Part shown: positions 25,623-34,588 of the stretch, piece by piece
Numbering within the stretch: the first letter of the stretch is position 1
How the letters are laid out: each line of letters opens with the position of its first letter
Assembly: GCF_000935125.1 (NCBI RefSeq)
Contig: NZ_JRKI01000029.1
Location: 62,001 to 126,000, forward strand
Length of the DNA: 64,000 nucleotides
Origin: Streptomyces natalensis ATCC 27448
GTDB lineage: Bacteria; Actinomycetota; Actinomycetes; Streptomycetales; Streptomycetaceae
Direction of reading: 5' to 3'
Position numbers and translations under genes: made by a program
Notes under the pieces: generated by a model
Database searches by the model: none
Told to the model about the DNA's origin: nothing
The model's input: only the letters and a program-made list of their open reading frames with translations

Positions 25623-26099
25623 AAGTTCCTCCAAACGTGGCTCGTCAAAAGCCAGTTCAGCCTCACGCGTTCCGAACTACGACGCACTGGCGCAGGCCCC
25701 CGGGTCCTCCTGGTGCCTACCCCCGTTCGCGTCACCGCCCGAAGACGGCCAGCACCATGCTCTGTTTGGGGAGGTGCAGCTGACCCCTCCGACCCCGCAC
25801 GGGGTCTCTCCTTGATGCGCCTGCTGCGATCTTGGTGACAACAAGTCCGCCTGTGAGACAACCATCGTGCGGTCCAGTCCGCCGCAAGATCGCGAAGCCA
25901 GACTGGAGTACTAGACACTCCCTGGGCATCAAAAACATGCAACGGATCCAGAGAGAAGGTCGGCGGGAGGGGAGGCCCGCTCCCCCGCCGGCCTTCCTTA
26001 GCAAGCGCTATTTCCGCAGCTCAAGGGCATGCTAGACGACCAGTCCGGGGGCGTAGTCGACGCCGTGCCCGGGGGCGATGGGCCCGCTCGGTCGTGGCG
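25623..26099. other. Intergenic gap with terminator
   Basis: No gene is supported. It contains a small GACCCC/GGGGTC hairpin near 25793 and a strong hairpin at 25956-25995, downstream of the HSL esterase gene. Confidence 0.5.
25956..25995. terminator. Long hairpin downstream of the HSL-type esterase
   Basis: AAGGTCGGCGGGA pairs with TCCCCCGCCGGCCTT (one G-U, one bulge) around an ~11-nt GC-rich loop. It lies about 105 nt past the stop of the minus-strand esterase gene. Confidence 0.6.
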
Positions 26100-27182
26100 T
26101 CAGTGCCCCTTACTCAGGTGTGTACGGATCGCTTCCGCCGTGCGCAGGGCGGCGGCTCGGAAGCGGGGGCCCAGGGCGTAGAAGTTCAGGTACCCGTGAA
26201 TGAGGTCGTCCATCCGGTCCAGGGTCACTGTTGCTCCGGCCTTCTCGAGGGCGGTCGCGTACGCCTCCCCCTCGTCGCGCAGGGGATCGAAGCCGGCGAC
26301 GGCGACATAGGCGGGAGCGATCCCGGGGGAAGCCTCCCCGAGCAGCGGGGACAGCCGGGGATCGGACCGGTCGGCGGAGGCCGGGGCATATTGGTTCTGG
26401 AACCACTCGATGTCGTCGTCGGTCAGCAGGAAGCCGTTCGCGAGCCGTTCGCGGGAGGGATGGCGCCGAGTGAGGTCGGTGGACGGATAGAACAGGAACT
26501 GGTGTGAGGGACGGGGGCCCTGTCGTTCCGTCACGGCCTGGGAAAGGGCTGCTGCGAGGTTGCCGCCGGCGCTGTCGCCGCCCACGGCGATCCGCTGGGG
26601 GTCGACGCCCAGCTCGGCGGCGTGGGCGTGGGCGTGGTCGAAGGCGGCGAGTGCGTCGTTGAAGGGGGCCGGGAATGGATGCTCCGGTGCCAGCCGGTAG
26701 TCGACGGCCAGTACGCGCACCCCGGCGTGGTGGGCAAGGAAGCGCGTGAGGGGAGCGTCTTCGGCACGACTGCCGAAGACCCAGCCGCCGCCGTGGAAGA
26801 ACACCAGCAGCGGTGAGGGGTCGGGGCAGCCCGCGGGTGTGTGGAGGGTGGCGAGGATCTCGCCGTCCGGCGTATCGATCCGGATGTCGCGGTCGGTGAC
26901 GGTGCCGTCGTGGGGCCCGGCGAGGATGTACTGATGGGTCCGGACGGCATCACGGGTCTTCCCCGGGGAGTCGCCGACCACCATGCGGTCGACGCCCAGC
27001 CGCTTGCCCAGCGCGATCAGGAGCTGGGCGTCGAGGGCGAGTTCCCGGCCGTCGATCCGCACGACAGGGCCGGCGATGCGGCGCTTGACACCCTCCGGCA
27101 GCCGGAACGCCAGGTGAATGACACCCTTGCGGAGCCGGGTCGCCGGGGAAGCGACTCCGGTGCGGCTCGATGGCTGGGGCAT
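26100..27182 (-). CDS. HSL-family (group IV) esterase/lipase
   Basis: A 360-aa hormone-sensitive-lipase-type carboxylesterase. It has the HGGGW oxyanion motif (LLVFFHGGGWVFGS), the YRLAPEHPFPAPFNDALAAF block, nucleophile elbow GGDSAGGNLAAAL, acid in AGFDPLRDEGEAYA and His in DLIHGYLNFYAL, a full and intact triad. An N-terminal cap of ~120 residues is typical of the family. There is no signal peptide. The ATG at 27182 has AAGGAG 8 nt upstream. A HAHAHA tract (GCCCAC-type hexamers, about 26615-26632) lies in the loop before the Ser. It acts on short- to medium-chain acyl esters; the substrate is unknown. Confidence 0.9.
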   Translation of the reverse strand: MPQPSSRTGVASPATRLRKGVIHLAFRLPEGVKRRIAGPVVRIDGRELALDAQLLIALGKRLGVDRMVVGDSPGKTRDAVRTHQYILAGPHDGTVTDRDIRIDTPDGEILATLHTPAGCPDPSPLLVFFHGGGWVFGSRAEDAPLTRFLAHHAGVRVLAVDYRLAPEHPFPAPFNDALAAFDHAHAHAAELGVDPQRIAVGGDSAGGNLAAALSQAVTERQGPRPSHQFLFYPSTDLTRRHPSRERLANGFLLTDDDIEWFQNQYAPASADRSDPRLSPLLGEASPGIAPAYVAVAGFDPLRDEGEAYATALEKAGATVTLDRMDDLIHGYLNFYALGPRFRAAALRTAEAIRTHLSKGH

Positions 27183-27431
27183 GGCCTAGCTCCTTCGATG
27201 GTGAACGGGCGTGCTCCCGGACGTACGGCTTCGCTCGCCCGCCCATCCTGGCGGACGGTCAGCCGACACGCCCGCCGACCTGGTGTAGCAGGAAGGGCGT
27301 GACCCCATAGAAGGCGGAAATGGGGATGCTGTGGCCGCTTGTCGGCGGCGGTCGAATCCTGGTTCTGGATCACTTTCAGTGCCAGGATCACGGCTGGGCA
27401 CCGAAACCGCGATCGCGAACGGCCATGGGTG

Positions 27432-27566
27432 ATGTGCTCTTTGGCCGAACGACAGGCAGCCTTTCCCGACTGGCGGGACTGGATACAACTACCACCCACC
27501 CCACACCGGAATCAGCGGCCACACCCCAGCCAGCCGCGTCACCAACCTCTCCGGTCAGCACAGCTA
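27432..27566 (+). mobile_element. IS481-family transposase C-terminal fragment
   Basis: RQAAFPDWRDW then, one base shifted, YNYHPPHTGISGHTPASRVT with NLSGQHS and a TAG stop is the hallmark C-terminus of IS481-type transposases. The rest is absent. 27183-27431 shows no gene. Confidence 0.7.
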
Positions 27567-27602
27567 GAGCGAGGTCTAGATCAAATCCGGGAGTGCGCGG
27601 GC

Positions 27603-27935
27603 ATGACGACCACCGAGGCTGCCATGCAGTCGCTGAGCATCGGCGAGGTGGCCGAGCGGACCGGACTGAGCGTGCATGCCTGCGCTTCCACGAGCGCGAG
27701 GGCCTGCTCGTCGGACCGGTCCGGCGCACGTCGGGCGGCCGACGGCGCTACACCTCCTTCGATGCGAGTGGCTGCTGATCTGCGTCAAGCTCCGCGAAAC
27801 CGGCATGCCGCTCGCCGACCTCTAGAACTTCGCCGAACCGGTACGCCACGGACCGGGCAACGAGGCAGAACGCCTACGGCTGCTCGACGACCATCGATGG
27901 CGCGTCGACGCACAGATCCGGGCCCTCTATCGCAC
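27603..27935 (+). pseudogene. MerR-family regulator, frameshifted and with internal stop
   Basis: The N-terminus MQSLSIGEVAERTGLSVHA is intact, the next part (LRFHEREGLLVGPVRRTSGG RRRYTSFDA) is in another frame, and a third segment (LLICVKLRETGMPLADL) ends at an in-frame TAG where family members have Gln. It then continues NFAEPVRHGPGNEAERLRLL and DDHRWRVDAQIRAL. At least two frameshifts and one nonsense change are present. Confidence 0.72.
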
Positions 27936-28011
27936 CGCCCGGCCCCCTCCCACGGTCGCATGCCCAACCAGCCACAACCAAAAAACAATCACGTGCAGAA
28001 GGGCCGATGCA

Positions 28012-30273
28012 TCAGTCCCTCGGATGACGTGACATTCGCGGTGGTTCGTGCGGTGCACGGGCCCTGGTCAGCCGGGAAAGGATGAGGGCACGTACCCTTC
28101 GGAGCGAAGTAGGGGCCCACCAGTTCCAGTGGCCTGCCAGGCCCATGAGGGCCGGCACGAGCAGGCACCGTACGAGCGTGGCGTCGACGGCGATCGTGAG
28201 GGCCAGGCACACTCCGATTTCTTGCAGAACGGCCAGCGAGGAACCGGCCAGTGCGCCGAGGACGATGACGATGGCGAGCGCTCCGACCGTCACCAGTCGT
28301 CCGGTGCGCTGCAATCCGGTGACGACGGCCCGTTCGTTGTCCCCGGTGCGCAGATATTCCTCGCGGATGCGCGCCATCAGAAAGACCTCGTAGTCCATGG
28401 ACAGGCCGAAGGCGATACAGAACACCACCGCCGGAATCAGCGGATCGACATGACCGGTGGCGGTGCCGCCCAGGAGGCGGGACAGATGTCCCTCCTGGAA
28501 GAGAGACACCATGGCGCCGAACGCCACTGTCAGGCTCAGCAGATTCATGACCACGGCCTTGACCGGGATGAGTACGCTCCCCGTGAAGAGGAACAGCAGC
28601 ACCGCAACAGCGGTCATGATCAGCGCGGCAGCCCAGCCCAGGTACCGGGCAAGGGTGTGCTTCATGTCCACCAGCGCGGCCGTCTCCCCTGCCACCAGTA
28701 CCGGGCCCGCCCCCTTTTGCGCTCTGACCGCGCCGACCAGCCGCTGAGCCGTCGCACTGTACGGTCCGGCTTGTGTGGTGAGGGCGTACCAGGTCCCGCG
28801 CCCCACGTTGCCGGCAGGCCGGGCGGGCGGCGCGGCGATCCGGTGGCCCTCGCGGAAATTCCCCTCGGCGCCCGTCACCAGGTCGGTGCCCACCAGCTTG
28901 GAGAGGCCCCGGCCCATGCGGTCGGCGGCCGGCGAGCCCGGCGGGATCTGGGGGGCCAGTGCCGTGAGTGTGGTCCCGTTCAGCAGCGGGAACTCGGCGC
29001 GCGCCCGCTCCGTTGCGAGGCGCGGAGCCGCATCGCGGGGCAGCCAGTCCTCGTCGATGAACCCCAAGCGCAGCCCGGAAGCAGGTACGGCGAGGAGTAC
29101 GAGGAACACGGACACTGTGATCATTACGGCCAGTGGGCGCCGCAGCACCGCGCGGGCCAGCCGCTCCCAGAAGTCCGGAGCACCGGCACTTCGGGCTCGC
29201 CGCCGGCGCAGGCGCACGGGGCGGCGGCTCAGGCGGCGCCCGAAGAGCGCGAGCAGTGCCGGCTGGACCACCAGCGCGGCCACCCCGGCCAGGCAGACCA
29301 CTGCCACGGCGCCGGCGCCCAGCGAGCGGTGGAAGGGGGTGGGCAAGAACAGCAGCGCGCAGAGGGACAGCGTCACCACGGTTACCGAAACCGCGACGGT
29401 GCGGCCCGCCGAGCGCACGGTGGCGCGCACCGCGTCCGGCACCTCCAGACCGCGGTCCAGCTCTTCTCGGAAGCGGCTGACCATGATCAGGCTGTAGTCC
29501 ACCGCCAGTCCGAATCCCAGGGCGGTGAGGATGTTGAGTGCGAAGACGTTCACCGGATAGTGCCGCGCCAGCAGGTCCAGGGCGGCCATCGCGCCAGTGA
29601 CGCTGACCAGTCCCATGGCGAGTGGTAGCGCACAGGCCAGCACCGAGCCGAACACCATCAGGAGCACGGCGGAGACCAGCGGAAGACCGATCATCTCGGA
29701 GCTGACGAGGCCGCGGCGGCTCTGCTCTTCGACGTACCGGTTGACGGACAGCCGTCCGGACGCCTCCACGGTCAACGGAGCCCGAACACCGGCGTACTTC
29801 CGGATCAGGCGCTGCGCGGTGCGCGTCATCTGCTGGTCGTCCCCTGCGACGGCGAGCATCAGCAAAGCGGCATGTCGGTCGGCCGACAGCAGGGACGGGG
29901 TGGGCGGGGACCAGGGGGCACGTACGAAGACGACACCGGGCTCGGCGGCCAGTTCGGCGACGAGGCGCCGACCGGCTGCCGAGGCCTGCCGATCGTTCAC
30001 CGTTCCCGTCGAACGGGCCACGAACATCAGCTTCGGGGTTCCGGATCCGTAGCGCTGCGTCAGCAGTCGTTCCGCGCGGCTCGACTCCGCCGACTGGTCG
30101 AAGTATCCGCCGTCCACCAGGCGTCCGCGCACGTCGCCGGCGGCGATACCGGAACCGAGTACGGCCACCAGAGCCAGGGCCAGGATCAGCCATCGATACG
30201 TCACGGCCCAGTGTCGAGGGACCGCGGCGGGCCGCTCCCTCTTCTGCTCCCCGACCGCTTCTCTGCTCGCCAT
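28012..30273 (-). CDS. MMPL-family RND exporter
   Basis: A 753-aa integral membrane exporter of the MmpL class. It has an N-terminal helix (WLILALALVAVLGSGIAAG), a periplasmic domain with DQSAESSRAERLLTQRYGSG, then helices with the conserved GLAVDYSLIMVSRFREELDRG motif and, in the second half, FGLSMDYEVFLMARIREEYL. The paired DY motifs are the proton-relay signature. The length is typical of actinobacterial MMPL lipid exporters. The ATG at 30273 overlaps the stop of the upstream acyltransferase gene (TGATG), so they are coupled. The C-terminal tail is basic. Context suggests export of the acylated product made by the adjacent genes. Confidence 0.93.
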   Translation of the reverse strand: MASREAVGEQKRERPAAVPRHWAVTYRWLILALALVAVLGSGIAAGDVRGRLVDGGYFDQSAESSRAERLLTQRYGSGTPKLMFVARSTGTVNDRQASAAGRRLVAELAAEPGVVFVRAPWSPPTPSLLSADRHAALLMLAVAGDDQQMTRTAQRLIRKYAGVRAPLTVEASGRLSVNRYVEEQSRRGLVSSEMIGLPLVSAVLLMVFGSVLACALPLAMGLVSVTGAMAALDLLARHYPVNVFALNILTALGFGLAVDYSLIMVSRFREELDRGLEVPDAVRATVRSAGRTVAVSVTVVTLSLCALLFLPTPFHRSLGAGAVAVVCLAGVAALVVQPALLALFGRRLSRRPVRLRRRRARSAGAPDFWERLARAVLRRPLAVMITVSVFLVLLAVPASGLRLGFIDEDWLPRDAAPRLATERARAEFPLLNGTTLTALAPQIPPGSPAADRMGRGLSKLVGTDLVTGAEGNFREGHRIAAPPARPAGNVGRGTWYALTTQAGPYSATAQRLVGAVRAQKGAGPVLVAGETAALVDMKHTLARYLGWAAALIMTAVAVLLFLFTGSVLIPVKAVVMNLLSLTVAFGAMVSLFQEGHLSRLLGGTATGHVDPLIPAVVFCIAFGLSMDYEVFLMARIREEYLRTGDNERAVVTGLQRTGRLVTVGALAIVIVLGALAGSSLAVLQEIGVCLALTIAVDATLVRCLLVPALMGLAGHWNWWAPTSLRRVRALILSRLTRARAPHEPPRMSRHPRD

Positions 30274-31589
30274 CACAGTCCGGCGCGCGCTGTCATCTCG
30301 TCCAGCTCATGCATCCACAGCTGCACCAGGCCGTCGCAGCCGCCGACCGTTCGGTCTGCGACGAAGCAGATCTGTGCGGTGTCGGCATAGCTGGAAAAAC
30401 ACGCTGCGAGCGCATGGCCGGCCGGGAGGAGATTCAGCGGTACGACGTCGGTGATGAGCCGGCCGCCGAGGCGGAGACGTTTCTCGGGTCCGGGAACGTG
30501 GGATGCCAGTACCGTTGTGCTCCGCGGGTGCAGATCGAGTTCGAGAAGCCAGCGGCCGAACCGGTCGGGGACCATCCGCCCCAGGGCGCCGGCGTGGGGA
30601 TTGAACAGCATGGAACGGACCTTGCGCGTACGGGATTTCACGTACTCCAGTCGCTCCACGGGATCGTCCAGGCCGACGGGCAGCCGTACTCCCGCGCCCA
30701 GCACCAAGTTTCCTCTGTTGCCGGCGTTGTCCCGACGCCGCAGGGTGACCGGCACCATCATGCGCACCGGTTGCCGGCCGAGGGACTGGCCGCGTTCCTC
30801 AGCCCAGCTCTTGAGCGCGCCGGCCAGGGACGACAAGTACAGGTCGTTGGGGGTGGCTCCGTGTGCGGCGGCGATTTTCCGGAAACGGGCCAGCTCCACG
30901 CTGCCCCACGCATAGTGCGGCTTGCCTGTCAGCGGAAAGCCGTTCGGTACGAGACGAGCGGCCCGGCGCAGCCCGCTCAAGGCGCCGATGCCTTCGCGGA
31001 GGGCGGTTGTCAGTTCGGCTGCGGTGCCCCGGCGGGCTGTGGGGCTGCGCGGGGGGACACCTGGCTTCGGGGAGGCGGCGGGCTCGCTGAGAGTGCCACG
31101 GAAGAGTTCGCTGAGCAGCATGCCGTCGAAGTGCGCGTGATGCCCCCGCAGTACGACGGCGAACTCGTCGGGGGCGTAGCCGTGCAGGATCCACACTCCC
31201 CACAGACGTTCCGGCAAGGGGGCGGCGGCAACATCCCTCAGCGCGGCGCGCAGTCCGTCCAGCCCTGTCCCCTCGGCGACGGGCGTACGAAAGACATGGT
31301 CTGCGGCGGCGAACGGGGCCCCCGCTCCTCTGCCGGCCTCATCCGGTGGCGCTTGTGCGAGTTCCGGATAGCGGGCTGCCGCAAGGTCCACCAGGAGACA
31401 CATTTCCTCGTGGTCGGGCACGTCCCCGGTGATGCGGCTGACGCCCCCCACCGCGACCGATGTGCCCGGGTGTGCCGCTGCGTAGTCGAAGAAAGCTCCC
31501 TTCCACTCCCTGACGCCGGCCTGCCGACCTGCTGTGGGAACCGGATCCCGTCCGGCAGCGGCTCGACGAAGGGCGTCTCGGAGACCCAT
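30273..31589 (-). CDS. WS/DGAT-type acyltransferase (condensation fold)
   Basis: 438 aa. It contains the catalytic HHxxxDG motif (RGHHAHFDGMLLSELF, His at about residue 151) and the later wax-synthase/DGAT landmarks: TPNDLYLSSLAGALKSWA, VRMMVPVTLRRRDNAGNRGN, a PG segment VLASHVPGPEKRLRLGGRLI and a DUF1298-like end (LLPAGHALAACFSSYADTAQ, CFVADRTVGG). The family transfers acyl groups from acyl-CoA to alcohols, and some members may use amines. The ATG at 31589 has AGGAAGGA upstream. It is the first gene of a coupled pair with the MMPL exporter. The neighbouring decarboxylase would supply an arylalkylamine, so N- or O-acylation of such an amine is a reasonable inference. Confidence 0.87.
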   Translation of the reverse strand: MGLRDALRRAAAGRDPVPTAGRQAGVREWKGAFFDYAAAHPGTSVAVGGVSRITGDVPDHEEMCLLVDLAAARYPELAQAPPDEAGRGAGAPFAAADHVFRTPVAEGTGLDGLRAALRDVAAAPLPERLWGVWILHGYAPDEFAVVLRGHHAHFDGMLLSELFRGTLSEPAASPKPGVPPRSPTARRGTAAELTTALREGIGALSGLRRAARLVPNGFPLTGKPHYAWGSVELARFRKIAAAHGATPNDLYLSSLAGALKSWAEERGQSLGRQPVRMMVPVTLRRRDNAGNRGNLVLGAGVRLPVGLDDPVERLEYVKSRTRKVRSMLFNPHAGALGRMVPDRFGRWLLELDLHPRSTTVLASHVPGPEKRLRLGGRLITDVVPLNLLPAGHALAACFSSYADTAQICFVADRTVGGCDGLVQLWMHELDEMTARAGL

Positions 31590-31621
31590 CTCGGTCCTTC
31601 CTGAAAGAGGACGAGGACGTG

Positions 31622-31651
31622 AACATATGTGTCGGCAACATATCTGTCGGC
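31622..31651. promoter_or_regulatory. Tandem 15-bp direct repeats upstream of the acyltransferase
   Basis: AACATATGTGTCGGC is followed immediately by AACATATCTGTCGGC, in an AT-richer patch 33-62 bp before the start codon. TTGACG on the minus strand lies just upstream (about 31655). It may be a regulator-binding site. Confidence 0.5.
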
Positions 31652-31734
31652 CCGTCAAATATCGGCGTGCTCACTGGTATTCGACATCCGCCGCGCTCGG
31701 CGCCGGAAACATCCGGCACAGATTCAACAAAGGT

Positions 31735-32574
31735 CTAAAGAAGCTTGCCGCGACGCTTGGAGAGGACACTGAGAGTATGCAGGGAGTTTCCGGATCCCCC
31801 CAAAAGCGAGGGGCCGTCACCGACGAAGCGTTCACATATATCGATGTGAGCGGTGTACACCTCGTCCACGGCATCCAGCAGACGTCGGCGGATTTTGCAG
31901 GAATCCCTGCATATTTCATTGTGCATTGCACCCCAGGCGCGCAATCGGGTGATGAGCACGCGGTGATCGGCCGACCAGAGTCCGGAGAAGCCTTGGGCGG
32001 AATGCTGGGGCGGTGACATGGAGGGCCGCACGATGTGCTCATACGCGGACCGGGGAAAGGAAGTGGTCAGGCGCATGGCGGCGGCACTCGCATGCAGGAA
32101 GACGCGAGTGGCCTGAACTCCCGGCCCGCAGGAACGGGCGCGTGGTGCGGCCAGGGCGTCCTGCAAACCCACGATGGCCGCTTGGGTGAGTGTGAAAAAC
32201 AGGCGGTGCCCGTGTATCCAGCGCTGCTGAGGGGGCGTATCCGACGTCAGTCCCGGTTCCGCGACGGGAGCCAGGCGGGCCGCGTCCAGTGCCTGGTGGA
32301 GTGCCGGTTCGGCGGTGGCTTCGGGCAACGAGGCCATTGTGCTCACCGTGGTGGCCAGCGCCCCCGAAAGCAGCCGGGCCGGCGCACCGGAGACCCGGGT
32401 GACACCGAAAAATGCGTCGTAATCGGCTTCCCGCAGGTCGGGCAGCGGGCATTGGACCGAGCGAACCGGGGGAGCCTCTCGAACGGATGAACGCCACAGC
32501 GACTCAAGTTCCTCGGGCAGCTGCTCCGGGTCGGGAAGCCGGAGTTCGACACAGCCAGGACGCATAAGCGACAT
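31735..32574 (-). CDS. Probable histidine-ligated heme-dependent aromatic oxygenase
   Basis: 279 aa from the ATG at 32574 (TTG 32583 and ATG 32565 are alternatives). No ribosome site is seen; TATTAT ends 7 nt before 32565, so a leaderless start there is possible. Landmarks are WIHGHRLFFTLTQAAIVGLQ, HASAAAMRLTTSFPRSAYEH, VRPSMSPPQHSAQGFSGLWS-ADHR and a late helix VYTAHIDICERFVGDG. The RPSMxPP...GFSGLxSxDH block and spaced histidines recall the heme aromatic oxygenase superfamily of PrnB (DUF1864), tryptophan dioxygenase and the bacterial tyrosine hydroxylases (LmbB2/SibU type). This call is from memory of the patterns, not a search. Its place divergent from an aromatic amino acid decarboxylase supports an aromatic-amino-acid substrate. 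Confidence 0.5.
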   Translation of the reverse strand: MSLMRPGCVELRLPDPEQLPEELESLWRSSVREAPPVRSVQCPLPDLREADYDAFFGVTRVSGAPARLLSGALATTVSTMASLPEATAEPALHQALDAARLAPVAEPGLTSDTPPQQRWIHGHRLFFTLTQAAIVGLQDALAAPRARSCGPGVQATRVFLHASAAAMRLTTSFPRSAYEHIVRPSMSPPQHSAQGFSGLWSADHRVLITRLRAWGAMHNEICRDSCKIRRRLLDAVDEVYTAHIDICERFVGDGPSLLGGSGNSLHTLSVLSKRRGKLL

Positions 32575-32611
32575 AATAGACAAAGCACAATAAGGTCGCT
32601 ACTTTTGCGCG

Positions 32612-34042
32612 ATGGGTGCTGAGTTTGAAGCGGCGATAGAAACGGCCACCAGACAGCTGGTCGCCCATTGGCGGGCATTGGCAGCCCGAGAGGTGCCGGT
32701 GACGCCGCCGTGTGAACCCGGCTCGCTGCTCACCGCATTGCCGTCCGCGCCTCCCGAGCAAGCGGAGAGCCTCGAAGAGCTGCTGGCCGATACTTGGAAG
32801 GTCATCGTCCCCGGCCTGACCCATTGGCAGCATCCGGCGTTCCTGGGCTACTTCCCGACCAACAACTCCCCCGCGTCCGTGCTCGCCGAGTACGTCACCG
32901 CCGGGCTGGGCGTACAGGGCATGATGTGGTCGACGTCTCCGGCGGCCACGGAGCTGGAGCAAGTGGTCACGGACTGGTTGGCCCAGGCCCTCGGCCTGCC
33001 GGAAGTCTTCCACCATTCGGGTGGCCGCGGAGGCGGAGTCATCCAGGACTCCGCCTCATCGGCGGTACTCGTGGCCACTGCGGCGGCCCTTCAGAGAGCG
33101 TCGCAGGGGCGATGGCGTACGGCCGGAACCGAGGGCCGCTACCGGATGTACTGCACGGAACGAGCCCACTCCTCCGTCCCCAAGGGCAGCCGGCTCGCCG
33201 GTCTGGGCGAGCCGCAGCTCATCGCCACACTGCCGGGCACCGGCCGGATGGATCCCGACGCCCTCAGCGCGCGGATCGCCGCCGACCGTGCGGCCGGTTT
33301 CGTCCCTGCCATCGTCGTCGCTACGGTCGGCACCACCGATATGTGCGCCGTGGACCCCGTACCGGACATCGGGCAGCTGTGCCGGCGGGAGAACGTGTGG
33401 TTGCACGTGGATGCCGCCTACGCGGGCTCCGCGACACTATGCCCGGAGTACCGGCACCTCATTGACGGCATCGCCCTCGCCGACTCCTATGCCGTCAACG
33501 CCCACAAGTGGATGCGCACGGGGACCCCGTGCGACGTCATGTGGACCTCCGACCGTGCCGCACTCACCGATGCCATGAGCATCTCCCCCTCATACCTGCG
33601 GAATTCTGCGACCGACTCCGGTCAGGTCGTGGACTTCCGCGACTGGCAGGTGCCCCTCGGCCGCCCCATGCGTGCCCTCAAACTCTGGTACGTGATGCGG
33701 GCCCACGGCGTACAAGGTCTGCGCGATGCCATCCGCCACGACATCCGCCTGGCGGCCGAGCTGGCCCGCCTCATCACGGCCGAGCCCGGATTTCACCTGG
33801 AGGTGCACGAGCTGGGCCTGGTCGTCTTCCGTCGCGACACCGACGACGACACCCGCGACCTGCTCTCCCGCCTGCAGACCGACCCCACCCTCCTGTGCAC
33901 CCCCACAAGCGTCAACGGCCGTCCCGCCGTGCGGGCCGCCTTCGGATCTCCGTACGTTGATGCGGACACACTGCACTACGTCTGGAAACGGATCCGCACC
34001 CACGCCCAGTACCTGGAGAACCCCGCAACCTCCCCTTCTTGA
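32612..34042 (+). CDS. Aromatic-L-amino-acid decarboxylase (PLP, group II)
   Basis: A 476-aa pyridoxal-phosphate enzyme of the AADC/tryptophan-tyrosine decarboxylase group. Motifs are WQHPAFLGYFPTNNSPASVL, the GGGVIQDSASSAVLVA cofactor stretch, ERAHSSVPKGSRLAGLG, VGTTDMCAVDPV, LHVDAAYAGSATLCPE (PLP Asp) and YAVNAHKWMRTGTPCDVMW, where the Lys binds PLP. The length is complete. It decarboxylates Trp, Tyr, Phe or DOPA to the arylalkylamine; which one is not readable. It is divergent from the putative heme oxygenase with only ~40 bp between the starts, so the two share a promoter region. The ATG at 32612 has no close ribosome site (AAGG lies too far upstream). Confidence 0.93.
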   Translation: MGAEFEAAIETATRQLVAHWRALAAREVPVTPPCEPGSLLTALPSAPPEQAESLEELLADTWKVIVPGLTHWQHPAFLGYFPTNNSPASVLAEYVTAGLGVQGMMWSTSPAATELEQVVTDWLAQALGLPEVFHHSGGRGGGVIQDSASSAVLVATAAALQRASQGRWRTAGTEGRYRMYCTERAHSSVPKGSRLAGLGEPQLIATLPGTGRMDPDALSARIAADRAAGFVPAIVVATVGTTDMCAVDPVPDIGQLCRRENVWLHVDAAYAGSATLCPEYRHLIDGIALADSYAVNAHKWMRTGTPCDVMWTSDRAALTDAMSISPSYLRNSATDSGQVVDFRDWQVPLGRPMRALKLWYVMRAHGVQGLRDAIRHDIRLAAELARLITAEPGFHLEVHELGLVVFRRDTDDDTRDLLSRLQTDPTLLCTPTSVNGRPAVRAAFGSPYVDADTLHYVWKRIRTHAQYLENPATSPS

Positions 34043-34064
34043 CACGGCGCCCCGCAACGCCGCC

Positions 34065-34296
34065 TCAGCCCCGTCGATCACGTCGCAGAGAGCCGGTTTC
34101 GGTACCGGTGCCGATCTCGGGCACGGGGACGCCCTTGTCCTTGAGCGCCTGCGCGAACGTCAGCATGTCTTCGTCGATGACCTTGGGGCGTCCGCCGTGG
34201 TTGCCTTTCGCCGCGGCGATGGCTTGGCCTTCGAGAGTCTTCTCGCGGATGTAGTTGCCTTCGGTCTGGGCTGCGGCGGCCAGGACGGCAATGGCT
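34065..34296 (-). pseudogene. Serine recombinase (resolvase/invertase), C-terminal fragment
   Basis: IAVLAAAAQTEGNYIREKTL followed by EGQAIAAAKGNHGGRPKVID and EDMLTFAQALKDKGVPVPEI matches the E-helix and DNA-binding junction of Hin/Tn3-type serine recombinases. The catalytic N-terminal domain is missing and the HTH is cut short at GTGTETG. Confidence 0.75.
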
Positions 34297-34307
34297 GGGC
34301 CCGCCGG

Positions 34308-34580
34308 TCAGTCGATGCCTTCGATGATGCGGAAGTCGCGCTCGTAGCCGTCGGGGAGGGCCACCAGCGCCTTCTGGTATGCCTCGCTCTCGTATGCCGC
34401 GACGGCCTGTTCAAAGCTGTCGAACTCGATCAGAACGGCGCGTTGCGTGATTCCGGCCTCGTGGGCGACGACTCGACTGCCACGGGACAGGCTGCGCCCG
34501 CCCCCAGCCTGGACAGCGGGACCGGCCAGCTTGTCGTAGGCAGTCAGCCTCTCCGGGTCGGAAATGGCGGGATAGACACT
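34308..34580 (-). pseudogene. DUF1330 protein lacking its start
   Basis: The frame reads YPAISDPERLTAYDKLAGPA, VVAHEAGITQRAVLIEFDSF and QAVAAYESEAYQKALVALPD, ending RIIEGID, a normal DUF1330 (dimeric alpha-beta barrel) protein. There is no start codon: the frame closes at a TGA a few codons upstream of KWVSVYPAI. The break coincides with the missing start of the divergent LysR gene. Confidence 0.7.
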
Positions 34581-34588
34581 GACCCATT

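Noticed and set aside
27989..30193. Very long open frame (734 codons) on the minus strand in another frame of the MMPL gene
   Set aside because: It is a shadow: high-GC third positions keep alternative frames open. The in-frame partner (28012-30273) has clear transporter motifs.
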